A stretch of 64,000 nt of DNA from positions 53,102,750 to 53,166,749 of the forward strand of contig CM049318.1 of assembly GCA_026874595.1 (NCBI GenBank). The letters are read 5' to 3'. The stretch is from Sipunculus nudus (lineage: Eukaryota; Annelida; Sipuncula; Golfingiida; Sipunculidae). This document shows positions 58,836 through 64,000 of this stretch, one piece after another (positions within the stretch are counted from its first letter, which is position 1; every line of letters starts with the position of its first letter). The position numbers and the translations under genes were made by a program. Below the pieces are notes generated by a model. The model had not been told where the DNA came from, did no database searches, and worked only from the letters and a program-made list of their open reading frames with translations.

Positions 58836-60524
58836 CGCAGTTTATATGTGAATACTTATTAATATTTATTGTAAAGTAGTTTCTGCATGCATGGTTAATA
58901 TAAAAGTCATTTCTTTATTCCAGAATAATAATAATAATAATGACAGTAAGTGACCGTTATGTTTGTGCAAAAGGTGTGTTTTTGGCATAATCTTATCCTC
59001 TTTTATACTTCCTTAGACGATTTGATTTTTAAGGGGGGGGGGTTAGTGAAGTGTTAAAATTATAAAATTTGGGTAATATTTAGGTTTAAATGTATATTAA
59101 GAGGAGAGATAAGTCCACCTAGTGATAAGGGAGTTAGATTTGTCCATGAAGGTCCCTCAACAGCCTCCGATATTACAATATTTCAAGCTGTATGCAGTCG
59201 TATAAAGCAACCATTAGTGCCCGCAATTGAGAGATTACGGGGAACCGGGTATGGAGTGTACGAACTTGGAGAATCAGATCACGGTCAAACATATATATCA
59301 AGTGCAAATCTGTGACCTCGGACCAATATTGTGCCTGAATGCATCTTTTTGAAAATTGGCCATACTGGCGATTTTGCGCAGACAGAAATTGACAGAAGAA
59401 AGAAAAAAGGGGGAAATTGAAGGTATTGCACTGATTAGGTCAACAGACAATTTTTTAAACACAAATATTTATATAGAAATAAACTCATCAATCCCTATTA
59501 AAGTCCCCTTCCTATCGGGAGGCTTAAATATCAGAACAAAACATCAGGGTTTTCATCTAATTAATGCATACAGATTAAGTTTTGATGATCGCCCATATAG
59601 CCCCATGCACTAAAACCCTTGAGATCCTGTTTGCTTCATAATGACCAGTCATTATAACAATATCATTTGGTAGGCCTAAACATCAATCTAGTTCAATAGG
59701 GAAAAACACGGCGCAGTTCCAAGAAACTAATTCGCTATTTTTATTCCTGAGATAGATCTTCAAGCAAATACTAATTAACCCCCTTTAACGTTTCAACGAT
59801 ATCAACAGGTGTTTGTCATATTTTCTTCAAGTATAGTAAACACGCACACAAACAATTTTAAAGTGACCATTCATATAAATACCGTCAGCCCGCGTGGGGT
59901 ATGTTCATTAGTTCCGCTAACAATAAATGTATGCGCAGTGAAATGACCACATGTAGGTCTTTCAGTGTACATTGGCTTTGTATGTATAACAGTTTGAACG
60001 CCTTGTCACGTGGCCGTATTTATAGTCCGTATACCAAGACACTGTATCAACTGTAACAACGGTATATTGGTTTACTAGTTCATTGAGTTCATGGCAACCA
60101 TCGATACATATACATGTATATTTATGTATAAATCCTATACTAACGCTTAATCGCATTCGAATCAATATTTGTTTCACAAGCTTATTGGGCCTCGGGCAAC
60201 AATGCTGCCATTATAGCTTGTATGTGGATATATTTACCCGTGTATCCGTCATGGTACCACCATCTGTATTTATAAGCCTTGACAGGTGTCAGTGGGGGCA
60301 GGGAACAAGTCTATACTCGTCATACAAGGCCGGTGTTATTTTGCACACGTCACCCACATCTTCTTATTTTAGGCCATTCATCATATTGAATAGGATACCA
60401 GCATGACATAACACGTGAGAGTCTGACACGTTATTGGAATCTGTTAGGAACATCGATGTTAAAATCCAAACGTGCAAACAAAGCTTTATTTTCACATATA
60501 AACTTGGGCACGGACAAGGTTGTG
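58834..60524. other. No gene recognised
   Basis: A G9 run lies near 59034. Frames at 59356-59613 and 60083-60406 have no recognised product. Confidence 0.4.
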
Positions 60525-60670
60525 ATGACCTCGCACTAGCTCGTAATAAAATCGTAAAAGCTCGTACTGAAATCGGTACCAGTCATACCGCTCTCGGCTA
60601 CACTCGTTCTTGTCGCGCAGTATACTCGTACTAGGTTCGTACGACTCGCAATGCTCGTACGTACTCGTAA
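60525..60670. repeat. Degenerate repeat of CTCGTA motifs at about 10.5-bp spacing
   Basis: TCG occurs at 60531, 60541, 60552, 60562, 60573, 60595, 60604, 60613, 60626, 60637, 60645, 60654 and 60665, usually within CTCGTA or ATCGTA. Spacings are mostly 8-13 bp, averaging near the helical repeat. Overlapping frames on both strands come from the repeat. Confidence 0.7.
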
Positions 60671-62184
60671 GTTTCTTGCCGGGTAATAGATGCCGGTAAA
60701 ATGGGGAGTTCGTGAAAACTCGCCATCAACTTGCAATCCTTTGAGATGGACTTAAATCTCTTACACCCCAATAACCATCCACACCTGAAAACTGAATGCA
60801 ATTTCAACTAAGCTTTCCTTGCAGAAGGCGTGACCTTTGTTCCGACCTATAATAATCTGAGCATCAAATTCAAATTTGTAAAAAAACATTACAATAAAAC
60901 AGATATTAACAGAGAGTAATTTAAAGAGGGTTGGCAGAAGATCAGGGATTCGTCAATGTTTTAACAACTTGTTTGATGTTTAGATAAAATATTTAAAACT
61001 CTCCCATATAGATCAAATTGAAATATTCATTCAACCTATATGGATTGATTCAATGCTCTTGTCTCAAAACTTACAAAATCGATGAGATATTTTAATAAAT
61101 TATCATGAAAAAATGTAATAAGTCTTTTGAATGGTAAACGATATCCCATGGACCGTTCCCAGTGGCTAGTTTTATATGGCACTAAATGATATCACATCTA
61201 TGTGAGAAAAAATAATTACTGGTACTAAAGGGCAACACAAAGTGTTTTCTAGAGTTCAGATATTGAAACATGTTTATGTTTAAGACAATACTCGCCAGGA
61301 AGGGACCATAGTAGACAATATTATTACAATTTTTTGAAAACCTAGGTCTAGACATAGTGGTTGACCTTTCATCATGGATAGTACATGAGATATTGGAAAG
61401 AGTAGAGTTTTTGTTAATCGTGACCCTAATTTGCATATTATAAATATTGGGTTATAATAGGAAAATGTCATCTAAAATGTGTTAGGGAACCATGTGCCAT
61501 TACAAGTCCATCATTAAACCTTGTACTACGACAATTAATAGATAAATGAAAAAGAAACATAAAGAAAATAAGTATTCGATCTCCGCAAAAATTATTTTGT
61601 CCATATTAGGAATTCATAAATTTAAACATGCAAATAGTTTGCAAACAACAAAGCTTTGACTCGTTTACCTAAATTTTTCTTAAGTTACCAATGATGCACT
61701 TTCCAATATATTCGGTCTAGTTCAAGTTACTCAAGTGTTACTCTTGGCAGGATCTCGGCCTGGCCTAGGTAAACTATTCACTGCCCCTGTGTACATTCAA
61801 CCGTGTTCATTCAGTGCGATGTCGCAGATGTGCGGAGGCCATTGTCCCGAATTCGGAAAGCTGGCCATATTTACCTACTCGGGTCATGGGAAATAGCGGA
61901 TAAGAGACTACTTGATACATATTATAGTATAAACACAGATTATATACACTGATGTGGGTTTTAATACGTTTGACTTGACATTAAATCCAGGGTTAATCCG
62001 GATTAGCAGGTTCCTTGGTATTGTTGTTACACCGTGTCAACACAAATTCTGACAGAGCCGAATTTTGGACTTAATATAGTAATCTGATATGCTGAAAGTA
62101 AATAGGATCAGGTAGTTGGGCATTCATGTTGTTGACCCGAGCTGGCCACATCGCCTCTGGCCTGTGATAATTTGCCATTTTCTT
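60671..62184. other. No gene recognised
   Basis: AT-rich, short chance frames only. Confidence 0.4.
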
Positions 62185-62350
62185 ATCTTCATGCATTATG
62201 GCCGATTTTCAAAAAAATGAACTTTGGGCACACTATTAGTCCTTGTACAAAGATTTGTACCTGATATTTATTTGTGACTTTGGCCTAATTCCTGAGGTCT
62301 TACACTTCATAGCCGCGTCCCCATTATCGCTCAGTTGCGGGCGTCAGGGA
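62185..62350 (+). repeat. Dispersed repeat family H, copy 2
   Basis: GGGCACACTATTAGTCCTTG, GATATTTATTTGTGACTTTG, CTTCATAGCCGCGTCCCC and TTATCGCTCAGTTGCGGGC parallel copy 1 at 48985-49155, without the G run. Confidence 0.65.
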
Positions 62351-62595
62351 GAGGCAACAAGTGTCCGCTTGCAACAAAAATAATAACATCGTACTTATTT
62401 GCTGAGTAGTGTTTTTCTAGTCATTGTCTCATTTTGGATTCTGACATTTCATTATATTCATATTTTCCTTTATAACATACTGACTTGTTTGATGCATTTT
62501 CACTGCGTATTCTTGATATTTATTATATTACTATTACCTGTATTTATCAGCATTTTAGAGTATGAATTGCATGGATTTTACGCTTTATGAAATAA
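62351..62595. other. No gene recognised
   Basis: T-rich. A 63-codon plus-strand frame is hydrophobic only because of TTT/ATT codons. Confidence 0.4.
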
Positions 62596-62607
62596 ATTAT
62601 TATTATA

Positions 62608-62640
<33 letters not shown>

Positions 62641-62641
62641 T
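62596..62641. repeat. (ATT)n microsatellite
   Basis: About 14 ATT triplets, followed by a short degenerate AGT/ATT stretch. Confidence 0.95.
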
Positions 62642-63145
62642 AGTGGTATTAGTAGTGGAAGTAGTATTATTATTAATAGTATATCGTTTATAAACTTTGT
62701 TAAGCAACAAGTTGACATTATTGTACTATTAATTCCTAACAGGAGAGCATGTTTTGTTAGCCTTAATGGCTTTTATGTTATCCTGTTAAACTGAATATGT
62801 TCAAATCAATATGATGGGTCTTATTCAAATAAAAACTGAAATTGGTGAATGAAGCTCGAAAATCTATTCTAAAGCTTCCGTCTCCTACTATACAAAGCGG
62901 ACGTCCGTATTTTACATTTTAGAGTACACTTAAATGAAAATGCGATCCATGCATAGTTATGGTAATGTGATATTCTTAGGGAAAATAAGTATATCTAAAA
63001 GAAGAATTACTGCGTTTTAAATGACAGAAATCTGAGTCGCATTCATCGAATCCAGGAAACCTAAACCCTATGCAGGTGCAGTTTATGACATTACAAAAGA
63101 AACATGCATGTATATTAATTGTCATTTTGAGCAAGGTTGCTACTT
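62642..63145. other. No gene recognised
   Basis: Ordinary AT-rich sequence leading up to the SINE. Confidence 0.4.
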
Positions 63146-63466
63146 GACCGGCTTCTGTGGTCTAAGTGTAAAGCACAGGACTCAGAGCTGGGAGGTCATG
63201 AGGTCAAATCTCAGCCGAGGAGTGGTGAGATTTTTCTTGGTGCCCCCCCCCCCCCCCCCCCCGCCCAAGATGAACGCTCTGCAGGCTAAATGTATCACTC
63301 AGAAGTTAGTTCGTCGTTAAGGGTTCCTAGGTGCTATGCCCCAGCAACGGGGCTGATTACACATCCATGACCCGCAGATGCAGTAGACACCGGGCCTGGT
63401 GACACCAGGACACAAACTGCTCTGTCACGTTGTCCCAAATGGAACATGTTGATTTACATACGTAGT
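63146..63466 (+). mobile_element. tRNA-derived SINE, family A, copy 3, interrupted by a DNA element
   Basis: Starts GACCGGCTTCTGTGGTCTAA, then AAAGCACAGGACTCAGAGCT and GGGAGGTCATGAGGTCAAAT. A run of about 19 C at 63244-63262 follows, then GAACGCTCTGCAGGC, GCAGTAGACACCGGGCCTGG and TGACACCAGGACACAAACTG. The match stops at ACGTAGTTTA, where the inverted-repeat element begins. GAATTAGTCA right after that element resembles the next family A block (ATTAGATTAGTCA in copy 2). Confidence 0.75.
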
Positions 63467-63470
63467 TTAA

Positions 63471-63978
63471 GGGGTCTTTACACAGAATAGCGACCTTTGT
63501 GCCTCCCGTGTGCGACCACAAAATTTACCAGGTCGCCGTAGAAGGCTCAAAGAAGGCAGAATGGTTGCCCAGGTCGTTCAAATGTCGTACACAGGAGTTT
63601 CAGAAATCACGATGGACGCCATGGTCGCCGCGAGTTTTTGAACATGTTCAAAACAATCGCACAAAGGTCGCCGAGGAGGTAGGTTGCTCAAAGGTGGCTC
63701 AAGGGAGGCAGAAGGGAGGCACAAGCATTACCGTGGTTGTAGAATGAAGGCAGAGTGGTCGCGCTGGTGGCATGGGAGAAGCAGAGGGAGGGCAGGCATG
63801 AAAAGGCACTAATGCTCTTTTTTGGGAGGTTCAAGGGAGGCACAAGTATTGCTGAAACAGTTATGATGCAGTTACACATAAACAGGATTTTCTGAGGTTA
63901 GGCGACCATTGAGCGTCCTGGTCATTTGTTTGGTCGCTCAAAGGTGGCACAACGGTGGCAGCCCTGTGTAAAGGGGCC
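63471..63978. mobile_element. Inverted-repeat DNA element, 508 bp, GC-rich, inside a SINE
   Basis: The left end is GGGGTCTTTACACAG, then GCGACCTTTGTGCCTCC. The right end read on the minus strand is GGCCCCTTTACACAG, then TGCCACCTTTGAGCGACC. TTTA flanks both sides (63466-63469 and 63979-63982), and TTAA is also present on the left, so the duplication may be TTAA-type with one change. The interior has roughly 10-bp repeats such as AAGGTGGCTC and AAGGGAGGCA. The 82-codon frame at 63499-63747 is a by-product. Superfamily unassigned. Confidence 0.75.
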
Positions 63979-64000
63979 TTTACGAATTAGTCAAGAGAGC

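Noticed and set aside
63499-63747. 82-codon frame inside the inverted-repeat element
   Set aside because: It reads through the element's short internal repeats, and non-autonomous elements of 0.5 kb do not encode a transposase.

Overview
This looks like intergenic or intronic DNA from an animal nuclear genome. It is AT-rich with many A/T and C/G homopolymers, long (AT)n, (CT)n and (CTA)n microsatellites, tRNA-derived SINEs, miniature inverted-repeat elements and Helitron-type ends. It has no closely packed reading frames. The repeat types resemble those of molluscs or related lophotrochozoans. In particular, the hairpin near 15.7 kb with GACGGAC-type bases before it resembles repeats I remember from bivalve and gastropod genomes. 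That placement is from memory and only moderately sure. I see no complete protein-coding gene, no rRNA, no canonical tRNA gene and no CRISPR. Nearly all open frames are short and fall in repeats.

Layout. 1-5.4 kb: clustered copies of a 250-380 bp dispersed repeat (here family C), two miniature elements with TTCGCGA motifs (one with intact TA duplications), one copy of a palindrome-bearing repeat (family D) and a minus-strand SINE. 6.7-8.3 kb: a pogo/Tigger-like element inside an (AT)n tract, then a SINE dimer. 9.4-13.1 kb: inverted arms carrying AAGATGGC motifs, then a small Helitron-like element. 13.9-20.2 kb: a tandem duplication, a possible hAT-like end, a hairpin element and two full-length SINEs (family A). 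20.7-21.8 kb: a 34-bp minisatellite. 22-33 kb: more SINE and D copies and the only recognisable protein remnant, a broken reverse transcriptase with a GIY-YIG tail at 26.3-27.2 kb. 38.4 kb: a TA-flanked miniature element. 41.7-45.2 kb: a (CTA)n tract, a pair of inverted arms and a CpG-rich 22-bp satellite with higher-order structure. 45.9-52.7 kb: two members of a G-tract element (family E), a 101-bp pogo-like miniature element and a second Helitron-like element. 53.9-56.5 kb: the only place with weak gene signals, namely a TATA box plus splice donor and, 2.2 kb later, an acceptor followed by a membrane-segment-like frame. 63.1-64.0 kb: a family A SINE apparently interrupted by a 508-bp inverted-repeat element.

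The main content is therefore a layered record of mobile elements. Family names A to H are my own labels, based on similarity between copies that I can see in this window. No database search was possible. Boundaries of diverged repeats are good to roughly 10-30 bases.
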